Assembly: GCF_009223885.1 (NCBI RefSeq)
Contig: NZ_CP045144.1
Span: 1,240,001-1,304,000 of the forward strand
Direction: 5' to 3'
DNA: 64,000 nucleotides
DNA from: Ancylobacter sp. TS-1
GTDB lineage: Bacteria > Pseudomonadota > Alphaproteobacteria > Rhizobiales > Xanthobacteraceae
Below are positions 8,380-19,183 of the stretch, piece by piece; the first letter of the stretch is position 1, and every line of letters starts with the position of its first letter. Below the pieces are notes generated by a model, which saw nothing but the letters and a program-made list of their open reading frames with translations, had not been told where the DNA came from and searched no databases. The position numbers and the translations under genes are program-made.

Positions 8380-10503
8380 ATGTCGATGTCGGGCACTCCA
8401 GCCGCCGAATTTGACGGCCCGGCGCCCCCCGTCGGCGCCGGCGGCTGGGCGTCGGGGCTGACGATCCGCGACTTCCTCATCTCCGCCTTCTTCCACATCC
8501 GCGTCGTCATCCTCTTCGGCCTCATCCCGATCGCCGTCGGCGTCGGCGCCGCGACGCTGGCCAAGACCGAGTACACCGCCTCCAGCCTGCTGATGGTCAT
8601 CGTCAGCCGCGAGGTGACGAACCAGCAGAACATCACCGACAGCGGCCCGGCGGTGCTCTCCATCGAGGGGCTGAAGCAGGTCGAATCCGAGGTGCAGATC
8701 ATCGAAAGCGCGGACGTCATCCGCGCGGTGATCGAGGATATCGGCATCGACCGGCTCTACCCACCCGGTCCGCTGGCCCGGCTGCGCGACCTGTTCGGCA
8801 CCACCGGCCCGATGGACCGGGCCATCGCCCGCTTCCGCACCGATCTCAGGGTCAGCGTGCGCGACGGATCGAATGTCATCGACGTCTCCTTCACCCTGCC
8901 TGACCGCGACCTCGCCGTGGAGACGGCGGACAAGCTGGTGCAGGTCTTCCTGGCGCGCCGGCGCGCCATCATGCAGAACCCGACCGCGCGCTTCCTGCGG
9001 CTGGAGGTCGACCGCTTCAAGCGCGAGCTGAACGAGGCCGATTCCGCCGTCGAACTGCTCAAGGCCCGCACCGGCATCATCGACTTCACCCAGGACGCCG
9101 TGCTCGCCGCCAACCAGGTCGACGCGGTGGTGCAGCGCCGCCGGCAGGTCGCCGAGCGCCGCGTCGCGGTAACGAGCCAGATCACCGAGGCGGAGCGCCA
9201 GCTCAAGGCGCAGCCGGAAACGGTGTTCGACTTCGGCCAGACGGCCGACTCGGCCGGTGGCGACGATGACAACGCCCTGCTCAGCCGCCTGCTGGTCGAG
9301 CGCGACCGCATCGCCATGCAGTACGCGCCCAACGGCTCGATGATGCGCGAGATCAACCGCAAGATCGAGACGGTGCGCCAGCAGATCGCCACCCGCAACC
9401 AGCGCGCCTACCAGACCACGCGCGACGTGCGTAACCCCTCGATCGCCTATCTCAGCAACATGATCCTGTCGCTGCGCATCGAGGCGGACGCGCTCGGCAA
9501 GCAGGAAAAGGAACTCGCCGACCAGCAGCAGGTCGCCGAGAAGCGCCTCTCCGAACTGCGCGTCGCCGAGACCGAGCTGGTCGAACTCAACCGCCGGCGC
9601 GACACCCTCAACGAGAGCTATCGCGAATATCTGCGCCGGGCCACCGCCGCGCAGATCGAGGAAGCCGCCGCCACCGAACGCCAGTCCAGCGTGCGCCTCG
9701 TGCAGGACGCCGGCGCGGCCGTCACCAGCCGCAACATGCGCCTGCCCCTGCTCGGCGCCGGCCTGCTCGGCGGCATTCTGTTCGGCGTTGCCGCCGGGGC
9801 GGTCGCGGCGGCGCTGCGCACCTCCTTCATCATGCCGCACGAGGCCGAGCGCGGGCTGGAACTGCCGATGCTCGGCGAGTACGGCAACCTCTCCCGGGCC
9901 GAGGACGACAACGACGCCGACCGGGACGTCGGCAGCCTCGCCGCGCTGCTGCTCGACACCGAGGTGGACGGGGCGCCACTGCGCCGGATGCAGTTCCTCG
10001 TTCCCGATCCCGACGAGGCGCTGGCGCCTCTGGCGCACGGGGTCGCCACCGAGATCACCCTCCAGCGCGGCCTGCGCACGCTTTTCGTCGACCTCACCGC
10101 GCCGGGGGCGGAGCCGGCCAGCGACCTTGGGGCGCGCGACACCGGCGGGCTCCTGGTGGCGCCGAGCGAGGTTCCGCTGCTGTGGACGCTGCGCGACCGC
10201 TCGCGCTCGCGCCTGCTCGACATCCGCCTGTCCAGCGCCGAGGCACGCCGGCTGATGGACGAACTCGGCGCCACCTTCGAGGCCATCGTCGTCTGCGGCA
10301 CGGCGCGCGACGCCGAGGCGGTCGGCCACCGCTTCGAGGAGCTGGTCGACGGCAACGTGCTGATGCTGCGCGCCGAGAAGACCCGCAAGGCGCCCGCCAT
10401 CGCCCTGCGCGACAGCGTGATCGACAATGGCGGCGTGCCGCTCGGCTTCGTCTTCGTCGGCCGGCGCTACATCCTGCCCGACTGGATCTACCGGCTGGCC
10501 TGA
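8380..10503 (+). CDS. GumC/Wzc-like polysaccharide co-polymerase with degenerate kinase domain
   Basis: A 707-residue chain-length regulator. It has an N-terminal Wzz domain starting with a membrane segment near residues 40-62, a long periplasmic coiled coil (about 190-420, rich in Glu, Arg and Gln), a second membrane segment (about 450-475) and a cytoplasmic C-terminal domain. The C-terminal domain follows the fold order of bacterial tyrosine kinases: strand, P-loop position, then LFVDL in place of the Walker A' strand. However, the P-loop position reads PDPDEALAP instead of a GKS/T loop, and there is no C-terminal tyrosine cluster. The start is set by AGAGGAAG seven bases upstream. It should pair with the Wza-like protein to form the export channel. 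Kinase activity is unlikely. Confidence 0.88.
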   Translation: MSMSGTPAAEFDGPAPPVGAGGWASGLTIRDFLISAFFHIRVVILFGLIPIAVGVGAATLAKTEYTASSLLMVIVSREVTNQQNITDSGPAVLSIEGLKQVESEVQIIESADVIRAVIEDIGIDRLYPPGPLARLRDLFGTTGPMDRAIARFRTDLRVSVRDGSNVIDVSFTLPDRDLAVETADKLVQVFLARRRAIMQNPTARFLRLEVDRFKRELNEADSAVELLKARTGIIDFTQDAVLAANQVDAVVQRRRQVAERRVAVTSQITEAERQLKAQPETVFDFGQTADSAGGDDDNALLSRLLVERDRIAMQYAPNGSMMREINRKIETVRQQIATRNQRAYQTTRDVRNPSIAYLSNMILSLRIEADALGKQEKELADQQQVAEKRLSELRVAETELVELNRRRDTLNESYREYLRRATAAQIEEAAATERQSSVRLVQDAGAAVTSRNMRLPLLGAGLLGGILFGVAAGAVAAALRTSFIMPHEAERGLELPMLGEYGNLSRAEDDNDADRDVGSLAALLLDTEVDGAPLRRMQFLVPDPDEALAPLAHGVATEITLQRGLRTLFVDLTAPGAEPASDLGARDTGGLLVAPSEVPLLWTLRDRSRSRLLDIRLSSAEARRLMDELGATFEAIVVCGTARDAEAVGHRFEELVDGNVLMLRAEKTRKAPAIALRDSVIDNGGVPLGFVFVGRRYILPDWIYRLA

Positions 10504-11441
10504 GCCGGGAGCGCGGCCTCCGGCGCGCGGGCCGGCTCGGGCAGTTGGCGGGCCATCGCCTTCAGTTCGCGGATGAAGGCATCGGCCAGGGGCTGCTCGC
10601 CCTTGAGCCGGCGCGTGGCGGCGAAGTGCACGGAATCGAAGCCGTAGCTCTCCGGCCGCAGCACCCGCATCTGCCCCCGCCCCGCCCAGTCCTCGCCGAT
10701 GTGGCGCGGCAGGTAGCCGATGAAGCGGCCGGACAGGATCATCATCACCTGCGCCTCCATCTGCATGATCGCCCCGCTCGCGCGCGGATGGTTCACCCGG
10801 TACAGGTCGTCGAGATGGCGGTAGCGGCGCACGGAGAACAGCGCCTCCTCGATGCGGGCATGGCCGATCTCGGCGGCCGGCAGATCGAACAGCGGATGGC
10901 CGCGCCCGCAATAGAGCGCCTGTGGCTCGCGGTGCAGCGGCACATAGGTGATGCCCGGCACCTTCTGCGAGAACGGGCCGACCACCACGTCGCGGGCGCC
11001 GTCCATCAGCGCGCGCTCAAGATCGAGCGGGGTGCCGAGTTCGAGATCGACGAACACCTCGGACGCATAGTCCATGTAGCGCGCCAGCGCGGTCTGCAGC
11101 CCGAGCTGCGGGCTCGTCACCACGCCGTCGACGATGCCGACCCGCAGCCGGCCGACCAGCCGGCGCTGGTCGCGGCCGACGCGGCCATGGAACGCCTCGA
11201 TGTCCTCGAACAGCCGTTTGGTGGCGGCGAGCGTGGAGTCGCCGAACGGCGTCAGCCGGAAGCCGGCCCGCCCGCGCTCGCAGAGCTGGCCGCCGAGCTT
11301 GCGTTCCAGCGCGGCGAGATGGGTGGAGAGCGTCGACTGCGAAAGGTTCAGCGCGATCTGCGCGTCCTGGAAGCCGCCCTCCTCCGCCAGCACCACGAAG
11401 ACGCGCAGGAGACGCAGGTCGATATTGTCGAGGCGGCGCAT
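10488..11441 (-). CDS. LysR family transcriptional regulator
   Basis: A 317-residue regulator from the chosen ATG at 11441. The N-terminal winged helix (about residues 3-62) contains the typical LSQSTLSTHLAALERKLG recognition block. The remainder is a LysR substrate-binding domain. It is divergent from the SDR-creatininase-ureohydrolase genes across a 192-base gap, the usual arrangement for a LysR protein that controls its neighbours and itself. The 3' end overlaps the end of the convergent GumC-like gene by 16 bases. The effector is unknown; a guanidino compound is a reasonable guess from context. Confidence 0.93.
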   Translation of the reverse strand: MRRLDNIDLRLLRVFVVLAEEGGFQDAQIALNLSQSTLSTHLAALERKLGGQLCERGRAGFRLTPFGDSTLAATKRLFEDIEAFHGRVGRDQRRLVGRLRVGIVDGVVTSPQLGLQTALARYMDYASEVFVDLELGTPLDLERALMDGARDVVVGPFSQKVPGITYVPLHREPQALYCGRGHPLFDLPAAEIGHARIEEALFSVRRYRHLDDLYRVNHPRASGAIMQMEAQVMMILSGRFIGYLPRHIGEDWAGRGQMRVLRPESYGFDSVHFAATRRLKGEQPLADAFIRELKAMARQLPEPARAPEAALPAQASR

Positions 11442-11633
11442 GCGGGGATCCGTGAAGCGTGATCGGGCGGGGCTGGATTCGTATCGACGATTGCCGATGC
11501 AATCTTTCACTAAATCCTATTTTCCTTGAAGTGACTTTGTCGGAGCATGATGATGCCCATCTGAGGAGTCGCTCGTGCCGCGCCGTCCGATCCCTTCCGA
11601 ACGCCACGCGCGCGCCGAACGGCGAGAAGGCTC
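11442..11633. promoter_or_regulatory. Divergent promoter region between LysR gene and SDR operon
   Basis: 192 bases separating the two divergent start codons. It should hold both promoters and the LysR operator. It is A+T-richer around 11470-11530. No clean T-N11-A palindrome could be singled out by eye. AGAAGG precedes the SDR start codon. Confidence 0.5.
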
Positions 11634-12359
11634 ATGGTAGCGCCGCACAAGGGACTGCGTGTCATCGTCACCGGCGCGGCGAGCGGCATCGGCCGGGCCA
11701 GCGCCGACGCGCTCAGCGCCGCCGGGGCCAAGGTCGTCGGCTTCGACCTGCACCCGCCCGAGCAGACGACGACCTGGCCCACCATCCTCACCAATGTCGC
11801 GGACGAGGCCGCCGTCGCCGGCGGCATGGAGGCAGCGCTGCGCGAACTCGGCGGGCTCGACGTGGTGGTGAATTGCGCCGGCATCTGCGTGGAGACCCCG
11901 CTCGCCAGCTTCGACATCGCCACCTATGAGCGCATGGCGGCGGTCAATGTGCGCGGGCCGATCCTGATGGCGCGCGAGGCGCTGCGCCATTTCAGCGGCG
12001 AGCCGCCGATACGCGGGCGCATCATCAACATCGCCTCCGAGCTTGCCTATCTCGGCCGTGCCGGCTTCTCCGGCTATGCCGGCACCAAGGGCGCCGTGCT
12101 CACACTCACCCGCTCCTGGGCGCGCGAGCTGGGCCCGCATGTGCTTGTCAACGCCATCGCGCCGGGGCCGGTCGACACGCCGCTGCTCGATTTCGACAAT
12201 CTGAGCGACGACATCAAGCGGCTGGAGACGGGCAACCCGTTGGGACGCGTCGGCCGGCCCGAGGAGGTCGCGCAGGCGGTGCTTTTCCTGGCCAGCCGCG
12301 CGACCGGATTCATCACCGGCCAGTGCATCAGCGTCGATGGCGGCGCGGCGATGCACTGA
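11634..12359 (+). CDS. SDR family NAD(P)-dependent oxidoreductase
   Basis: A classical short-chain dehydrogenase of 241 residues, the usual length. The cofactor motif TGAASGIG is at residues 13-20, NCAG at 80-83, and the catalytic Ser135, Tyr148 and Lys152 are all in place. Asp38 at the end of the second strand suggests a preference for NAD(H). The C-terminal PGPVDTPLL and SVDGG blocks are family-typical. It is first in a plus-strand set with a creatininase-family hydrolase (29-base gap) and a ureohydrolase. The substrate is unknown. Confidence 0.92.
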   Translation: MVAPHKGLRVIVTGAASGIGRASADALSAAGAKVVGFDLHPPEQTTTWPTILTNVADEAAVAGGMEAALRELGGLDVVVNCAGICVETPLASFDIATYERMAAVNVRGPILMAREALRHFSGEPPIRGRIINIASELAYLGRAGFSGYAGTKGAVLTLTRSWARELGPHVLVNAIAPGPVDTPLLDFDNLSDDIKRLETGNPLGRVGRPEEVAQAVLFLASRATGFITGQCISVDGGAAMH

Positions 12360-12387
12360 CCGCACAGACACGGAACAGGGGAACGGA

Positions 12388-13164
12388 ATGGTCGACAGCG
12401 TGCGTCTCGACGAACTGAGCTGGCCGGAATTCGCGGCGAAGATCGCCGCTGGCGCGCCGGTGCTGCTGCCGCTCGGCTCCACCGAGCAGCACGGGCCCCA
12501 TCTGCCGCTCAATGTCGACGTGGTGCTGCCTACCGGGGTGTGCGAGCGGGTTGCCCGCGAGGTCGGCGGGCTGGTGGCGCCGACGGTGAACTATGGCTGC
12601 AAGTCGATGCCGCGCTCGGGCGGCGGCGAGGTGTTTCCCGGCACGCTCAGCCTCGACGCCCACACCTTTTCGCTGGTGGTGCGCGACGTCATCCGCAACC
12701 TCGCGCGGCAGGGCGTGCGCCGGCTCATCGTGGTGAACGGCCATTACGAGAACTGCTGGCCGTCCGTCGAGGGGCTCGACCTCGCCTTGCGCGAGATCGC
12801 CCGCGACGGCATCACCGGCTTCGACGTGATGCGGCTGGAATATTGGGAGTTCGCCCGGCGCGCGACGCTCGACCGGCTGTTCCCGGACGGTTTCCCCGGC
12901 ATCGACCTTGAACATGCCAGCCTGCTCGAAACCTCGCTCATGCTGCTGCTGCGGCCCGAGCTGGTGGAGATGGACAAGGCGCCGAACGACGGGCCGGCGA
13001 CCTTCCCGCCCTATGACCGCTTCCCGGTGCCGGCCGATTTCGGCCTGCCGCCCTCCGGCGTGCTGGCGGTCGCCATCGGCTCTACCGCCGAGAAGGGCGA
13101 ATGGCTGATGGAGGACTACGTGACCCGCATCTCCGCCGCCATCCGCAAGGAATTCGGGATGTGA
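12388..13164 (+). CDS. Creatininase family amidohydrolase (creatinine amidohydrolase-like)
   Basis: A 258-residue member of the creatininase family, whose founding member hydrolyses the cyclic amide of creatinine to creatine with two metal ions. The metal ligands fit the family: Glu33 and His35 in STEQHGPH, Asp44, then His119 and Glu121 in NGHYEN. Tyr120 and Trp153 (EYWEF) match active-site residues of the Pseudomonas enzyme. The flap tryptophan of that enzyme aligns here with Ile172 (GFPGIDLEH), so the true substrate may differ. The start is ATG 12388, preceded by GGGGAACGG. A REP-like palindrome separates it from the ureohydrolase gene. The Pseudomonas comparison is from memory. Confidence 0.85.
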   Translation: MVDSVRLDELSWPEFAAKIAAGAPVLLPLGSTEQHGPHLPLNVDVVLPTGVCERVAREVGGLVAPTVNYGCKSMPRSGGGEVFPGTLSLDAHTFSLVVRDVIRNLARQGVRRLIVVNGHYENCWPSVEGLDLALREIARDGITGFDVMRLEYWEFARRATLDRLFPDGFPGIDLEHASLLETSLMLLLRPELVEMDKAPNDGPATFPPYDRFPVPADFGLPPSGVLAVAIGSTAEKGEWLMEDYVTRISAAIRKEFGM

Positions 13165-13215
13165 TCCCGTTTCCCGGACAAGCCGCGCGACGCGCGGCGC
13201 CGATCCGGGACCCAG
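13164..13215. repeat. REP-like palindrome between creatininase and ureohydrolase genes
   Basis: A nested inverted repeat: outer arms TCCCGGA and TCCGGGA, and an inner perfect 7-bp stem GCCGCGC / GCGCGGC with a 3-base loop. It resembles a half-unit of the palindromic elements at 17.4, 41.8 and 61.6 kb. Confidence 0.55.
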
Positions 13216-13308
13216 GAGAGAAACACGGCGCCCCGCCTGCGGCGCAGCCGGGCCGGGACACCGGCATCGTTTTTCAGCACGGGCACGAAGGCCCGCCAAG
13301 GCAGTGAC

Positions 13309-14262
13309 ATGACGGACAAGTTCGAACCGCTCGATTCCGGCAGCATCCCGCGCTATGCGGGCCTTCCCACCTTCATGCGCCTGCCGGTGGCCGAGCCGTC
13401 CGAGGTGGACATCGCGATTCTCGGCCTGCCCTTCGACCTCGGCGTCACCAACCGGGCGGGCACCCGGCACGGGCCGCGCGAACTGCGCAACCAGTCGAGC
13501 CTGATGCGCCGCGTGCATCACGTCACCGGCCTCTCGCCCTATGACCGCGTCCGGGTGGCCGATTGCGGCGATGTCATCACCGATCCGTTCGACCTGATGC
13601 GCTCGCTCGATCTCATCTCGGGCCACTATGCCGGGGTGAAGGCGGCGGGCGCCCTGCCTCTGACCGCCGGCGGCGACCACCTGATCAGCCTGCCGATCCT
13701 GCGCGGGCTGGCAGTGGACGGCCCGGTCGGGCTGATCCAGTTCGACGCCCATTCCGACACCTACGACACCTTCTTCAACGGCGCCCGCTACACCCACGGA
13801 ACCCCGTTCCGCCGCGCCATCGAGGAAGGGCTGGTCGACCCGAAGCGGTTCATCCAGATCGGCCTGCGCGGGGCGATCTCGGACGCCGGCAATTACGACT
13901 ATGCGCGCGAGGTCGGCGTGCGCATCGTGTTCATCGAGGAACTGATCGCGCGCGGGGTCGAGGACGTGATGGCGGAAGCGCGCGCCATCGTCGGCGACAA
14001 GCCGACCTACGTCACCTTCGACATTGACGGCATCGACCCCTCGCAGGCTCCCGGCACCGGCACGCCGGAAATCGGCGGCTTCTCCACCCGCGAGGCGCAG
14101 GCCATGGTGCGTCTGCTGGACGGGCTCGACCTGATCGGCGCCGATCTGGTGGAAGTCGCCCCGCCCTTCGACCCCTCGGGCCTCACCGCACTGACCGGCG
14201 CGACCATCATGTTCGAGCTTCTGTGCGTCCTTGCCGGCGTCGTCGAGCGCCGGTCGCGCTGA
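13309..14262 (+). CDS. Ureohydrolase (agmatinase / guanidino-acid hydrolase family)
   Basis: A 317-residue arginase-superfamily enzyme that cleaves a guanidino group to urea and an amine at a binuclear manganese centre. The metal motifs are complete: His124 in GGDH (121-124), Asp146, His148 and Asp150 in DAHSD, and Asp238 and Asp240 in FDIDGIDP. The region YTHGTPFRRA (161-170) and QIGLRG match the agmatinase/guanidinobutyrase branch rather than arginase. Its position after a creatininase-family gene and a divergent LysR regulator points to catabolism of a guanidino acid. Agmatine cannot be ruled out. AAGGCAG precedes the start. Confidence 0.88.
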   Translation: MTDKFEPLDSGSIPRYAGLPTFMRLPVAEPSEVDIAILGLPFDLGVTNRAGTRHGPRELRNQSSLMRRVHHVTGLSPYDRVRVADCGDVITDPFDLMRSLDLISGHYAGVKAAGALPLTAGGDHLISLPILRGLAVDGPVGLIQFDAHSDTYDTFFNGARYTHGTPFRRAIEEGLVDPKRFIQIGLRGAISDAGNYDYAREVGVRIVFIEELIARGVEDVMAEARAIVGDKPTYVTFDIDGIDPSQAPGTGTPEIGGFSTREAQAMVRLLDGLDLIGADLVEVAPPFDPSGLTALTGATIMFELLCVLAGVVERRSR

Positions 14263-14414
14263 CGGCAAGGGCCGCGACGCGGCCCCCGAATACCGGCGCC
14301 AGCGCCACTTGAACGTCGTGCAATACGGCCAATTTGTTGCGCATGGATGCAATTCCGCATCGCCCGTGCGGCCGTAATGGTTATCCTTGCGCCGTCATCA
14401 TCAGAGGACCAGCC

Positions 14415-14903
14415 ATGAGCGACTTCAAGACCCTGAACAACGTCCCGTCCAATGCGAAGAAGGTCGCCATCGAACTGCTCAACGCCAATCTCGCCGCGGG
14501 CATCGACCTCGCGCTGGCGACGAAGCAGGCGCACTGGAATCTCAAGGGCCCGCAGTTCATCGCCGTGCACGAGATGCTGGACGGCTTCCGCACCGAGCTT
14601 GACGACCACAACGACACCATGGCCGAGCGCGTGGTCCAGCTCGGCGGCACCGCGCTGGGCACCACGCAGGTCGTCGCCGGCGCGACGCCGCTCAAGGCCT
14701 ATCCGGTCGACATCCACGCCGTGCACGATCACCTCAAGGAGCTGATCGAGCGCTTCGGTACCGTCGCGAACAATGTCCGCAAGGCGATCGACGAATCCGA
14801 CGATGCCGGCGACGCCACCACCGCCGACATCTTCACCGCCGCCTCGCGCTCGCTCGACAAGGCGCTGTGGTTCCTCGAGGCGCATCTGCAGGAAAAGCAC
14901 TAG
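14415..14903 (+). CDS. dps: Dps family DNA-binding / ferritin-like protein
   Basis: A 162-residue Dps protein that forms a 12-mer oxidising and storing iron with peroxide and shielding DNA in stress. The ferroxidase motif is present: HWNLKGPQF (His near residue 36) followed by [14 protein letters not shown] with the Asp and Glu ligands. The helical length fits the family. Start ATG 14415 was chosen for the AGAGGA Shine-Dalgarno; an upstream in-frame ATG lacks one and adds a non-Dps tail. The 150-base upstream gap should carry its promoter; no clear OxyR or Fur box was recognised. Confidence 0.95.
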   Translation: MSDFKTLNNVPSNAKKVAIELLNANLAAGIDLALATKQAHWNLKGPQFIAVHEMLDGFRTELDDHNDTMAERVVQLGGTALGTTQVVAGATPLKAYPVDIHAVHDHLKELIERFGTVANNVRKAIDESDDAGDATTADIFTAASRSLDKALWFLEAHLQEKH

Positions 14904-15144
14904 GCTCCGCGCCGCCCGCGGAGGGGGCAGCCGCGCCGGGAGCGCGGCCGCCCTACTCTTCTTCTTTACCTCGTTTAGGGGATCGCCTCAGAAATCCTTG
15001 TGCAATCTCCGCGTTTTGTGGCACTTCCCGCATCGCACCGCAGCAAAGCGCGACAGGTTCGTGGCATACTGAATTGCTACAGAATCGCAGACAATGTTGT
15101 GGTCGACGCTGTAGGTTCGAGGACCAATCGCAAGGACGAGGCGG

Positions 15145-15684
15145 ATGGCTGGCAAGGATGTGAAGGGCGCAGCGGAGGAAATGGCGGGCGCCCAGCGGCC
15201 GACCTATTCGGCAGTCTCCACCTTCATCGACTCCTCCGGCACCCAGGTCCCGGTCACGCATCTTGAGATCGCCCGGCTGATCGAGCGGGCGCACCGGCGC
15301 TTCCTCGACCTGCTGCGGGTGGAACTCACCCGGCTCGGCACCGACGACATCAGCCCCTCGCAGGTCATGCTGCTGTTCACCATCGGCCAAGACGAGTTGT
15401 CGGTGCGCGACCTGCTGGAGCGCGGCCACTATCTCGGCTCCAACGCCTCCTACAATCTCAAGCAGCTTGTCGACGCCAATTACGTGCACCGCTCGGCCTC
15501 GCTGCGCGACCGCCGCTCGGCCCGCCTGCGCCTGACCGCGAAGGCGCAGAGCCTGTGCGACGCCATTCGCGGCATGCACGACAACCACCAGAGCGGGCGC
15601 GACGATCAGGAAGCCTATGAACTCGGCATCGCCTTCAGCGTGCTGCGACGGCTCGAAATGCTCTGGACCGGCTCGCTACGCTGA
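15145..15684 (+). CDS. ldtR: MarR family winged-helix regulator, LdtR-like
   Basis: A 179-residue MarR-fold repressor. The winged helix spans about residues 70-135, with a recognition region reading LLERGHYLGSNASYNLKQL followed by a DRRSARLRLT wing. This recognition block closely resembles LdtR, the regulator of L,D-transpeptidase and osmotic-stress genes in rhizobia and Liberibacter; that link is from family knowledge. No L,D-transpeptidase gene lies in the window. The 241-base gap upstream (14904-15144) may contain its own operator. A strong hairpin follows the stop codon at 15706-15731. Confidence 0.82.
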   Translation: MAGKDVKGAAEEMAGAQRPTYSAVSTFIDSSGTQVPVTHLEIARLIERAHRRFLDLLRVELTRLGTDDISPSQVMLLFTIGQDELSVRDLLERGHYLGSNASYNLKQLVDANYVHRSASLRDRRSARLRLTAKAQSLCDAIRGMHDNHQSGRDDQEAYELGIAFSVLRRLEMLWTGSLR

Positions 15685-15705
15685 AGCGCGGGCCGTTCGA
15701 CGTCA

Positions 15706-15731
15706 AAAGGGCGGCCTGCGGGCCGCCCTTT
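15706..15731. terminator. Perfect 11-bp terminator hairpin
   Basis: Stem AAAGGGCGGCC (15706-15716), loop TGCG, and its exact complement (15721-15731). It sits between the LdtR-like gene and the convergent pgm gene, so it can end transcription from both sides. Confidence 0.85.
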
Positions 15732-15756
15732 GCTTATATGTGGCCTGTCGCGCGCC

Positions 15757-17400
<1,644 letters not shown>

Positions 17401-17407
17401 CTAGGAT

Positions 17408-17499
17408 CGTCATCCCGGACGGCCGCGGGCCGATCCGGGATCGCGCAGGCACGGGCAGGCGCTCCCGGACCGCCGGCCGCGCCGGCGTCCGGGGTGACG
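17408..17499. repeat. REP/BIME-like palindromic repeat between pgi and pgm
   Basis: Two consecutive palindromes. The first has arms ATCCCGGA and TCCGGGAT around GGCC-GCG-GGCC; the second is an imperfect GC-rich inverted repeat ending in GGGGTGACG. The first half is nearly the same as elements at 41.8 and 61.6 kb. Confidence 0.7.
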
Positions 17500-17507
17500 T
17501 CGAAAGC

Positions 17508-19151
17508 CTACTTCGCCACCAGATGATGCAACAAACCGGCCGCCGAGCTGGACAGGCTCTCCGGTGCGACGCCGCTCTCCACCGCCGGCAGCAGCGTGCT
17601 GGCGAGTTCCTTGCCAAGCTCGACGCCCCACTGGTCGAAGCTGTTGATGTTCCAGATCGCTCCCTCGACGAACACGCGGTGCTCATAGAGCGCGATCAGG
17701 CGGCCGAGTGTGTAGGGATCGAGCTTGTCATAGGCGATGGTGACGGAAGGGCGGCTGCCGGTGAAGACGCGATGGGGGGCGATCTTCGCGGCGCTCGCCT
17801 CGTCGCGGCCGGCGGCGAGAAGCTGCGCCTTCGCCTCCTCCAGCGTGCGTCCGCGCATCAGCGCCTCGGACTGGGCGAGACAGTTGGCGATCAGCATGGC
17901 GTGCTGGCGCTTCAGCCCCGGCTCCTCTTCCTCGGCATGACCATGCGCGGCGATGAGGAACTCGACCGGGATCGGGCTGGTGCCCTGATGGATGAGCTGG
18001 AAGAAGGCGTGCTGGCCATTGGTGCCCGGCTCGCCCCACACCACCGGGCCGGTGTCGCGGGCGACGAGTTCGCCGTCGAGCGTCACATGCTTGCCGTTGC
18101 TCTCCATGTCGAGCTGCTGGAGATAGGCCGGCAGGCGGGCGAGGTGCTGGTCGTAGGGGATCACAGCGCGGGTGGCGTAGCCCGAGACGTCGCGGTGCCA
18201 GACGCCGATCAGCCCGAGCAGAACGGGGAGGTTCTTCTCCAGCGGCGCGGTGCGGAAATGGGTGTCGAGCGCGTGGCCGCCGGCGAGGAAGCGGCGGAAA
18301 TGCGCCGAACCGACCGCGATCATGACCGGCAGGCCGATGGCCGACCACACCGAGTAGCGCCCACCGACCCAGTCCCAGAAGCCGAACACCCGGTCCGGCG
18401 CTATGCCGAAGGCGGCGACCTTCTCCAGCGCGGTGGAGACGGCGGCGAAGTGGCTCGCCACCGAAGCCTCGCCGAGCGCCTCGACGATCCAGTGCCGGGC
18501 GCTGGCGGCGTTCGCCATCGTCTCCTGCGTGGTGAAGGTCTTGGAGGCGACGATGATCAGCGTCGAGGCCGGATCGAGATCCTTCAGCGTGTCGTAGAGA
18601 TGGGCGCCGTCGACATTGGAGACGTAATGGGCGCGCGGGCCGTCGTGATAGGGCGACAGCGCGATGGTGGCCATGACGGGGCCGAGGTCGGAGCCGCCGA
18701 TGCCGATATTCACCACATCGGTGATCGGCTTGCCGGTCCAGCCCTTGAGCGCGCCCGAGCGGATGCCCTCGGCGAAGGCGGTCATGGCGTCGAGCACCGC
18801 CGCGACGTCGGCGCGCACGTCCTGCCCGTCGACCACCAGCGGCGTCTCGCCGGGGTCGCGCAGCGCCGTGTGCAGCACCGCGCGGTCCTCGGTGACGTTG
18901 ATATGCACGCCCTCGAACATCGCCGCGCGCTTCTCCTCGATGCCGGCGGCCTTGGCCAGATCGATCAACAGGCCGAGCGTGCCGGCGGTCAGCGAGCATT
19001 TGGAGAAATCGAGCAGCATATCCTCGAACGAGGCGGAGAATGCCGCGAAGCGGTCGGGGTCGGCGGCGAACAGGCTCGCCACCTTCTCCTGCGCGCGCGC
19101 AGCGCGGTCGGCGGCCAGGGCCTTGAAGACGTCTTCGATCGCGGCGTTCAT
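17508..19151 (-). CDS. pgi: Glucose-6-phosphate isomerase
   Basis: A 547-residue phosphoglucose isomerase interconverting glucose-6-phosphate and fructose-6-phosphate in the cytoplasm. Both PGI signatures are present: [11 protein letters not shown] (148-158) and, near the C-terminus, [11 protein letters not shown]. The [13 protein letters not shown] sugar-phosphate loop and the catalytic Glu/His region [10 protein letters not shown] are intact. Length is standard. GGAGA lies six bases before the start. With pgm downstream it forms a hexose-phosphate pair that can feed the exopolysaccharide locus. Confidence 0.97.
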   Translation of the reverse strand: MNAAIEDVFKALAADRAARAQEKVASLFAADPDRFAAFSASFEDMLLDFSKCSLTAGTLGLLIDLAKAAGIEEKRAAMFEGVHINVTEDRAVLHTALRDPGETPLVVDGQDVRADVAAVLDAMTAFAEGIRSGALKGWTGKPITDVVNIGIGGSDLGPVMATIALSPYHDGPRAHYVSNVDGAHLYDTLKDLDPASTLIIVASKTFTTQETMANAASARHWIVEALGEASVASHFAAVSTALEKVAAFGIAPDRVFGFWDWVGGRYSVWSAIGLPVMIAVGSAHFRRFLAGGHALDTHFRTAPLEKNLPVLLGLIGVWHRDVSGYATRAVIPYDQHLARLPAYLQQLDMESNGKHVTLDGELVARDTGPVVWGEPGTNGQHAFFQLIHQGTSPIPVEFLIAAHGHAEEEEPGLKRQHAMLIANCLAQSEALMRGRTLEEAKAQLLAAGRDEASAAKIAPHRVFTGSRPSVTIAYDKLDPYTLGRLIALYEHRVFVEGAIWNINSFDQWGVELGKELASTLLPAVESGVAPESLSSSAAGLLHHLVAK

Positions 19152-19183
19152 CGGTTTCTCCAGACGCTGTGGCCGACCGCGCG

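Noticed and set aside
8236-10911. An 891-codon antisense frame over the GumC-like gene
   Set aside because: Arg/Gly/Ala-rich composition and no family features; the sense frame has a clear Shine-Dalgarno and domains.
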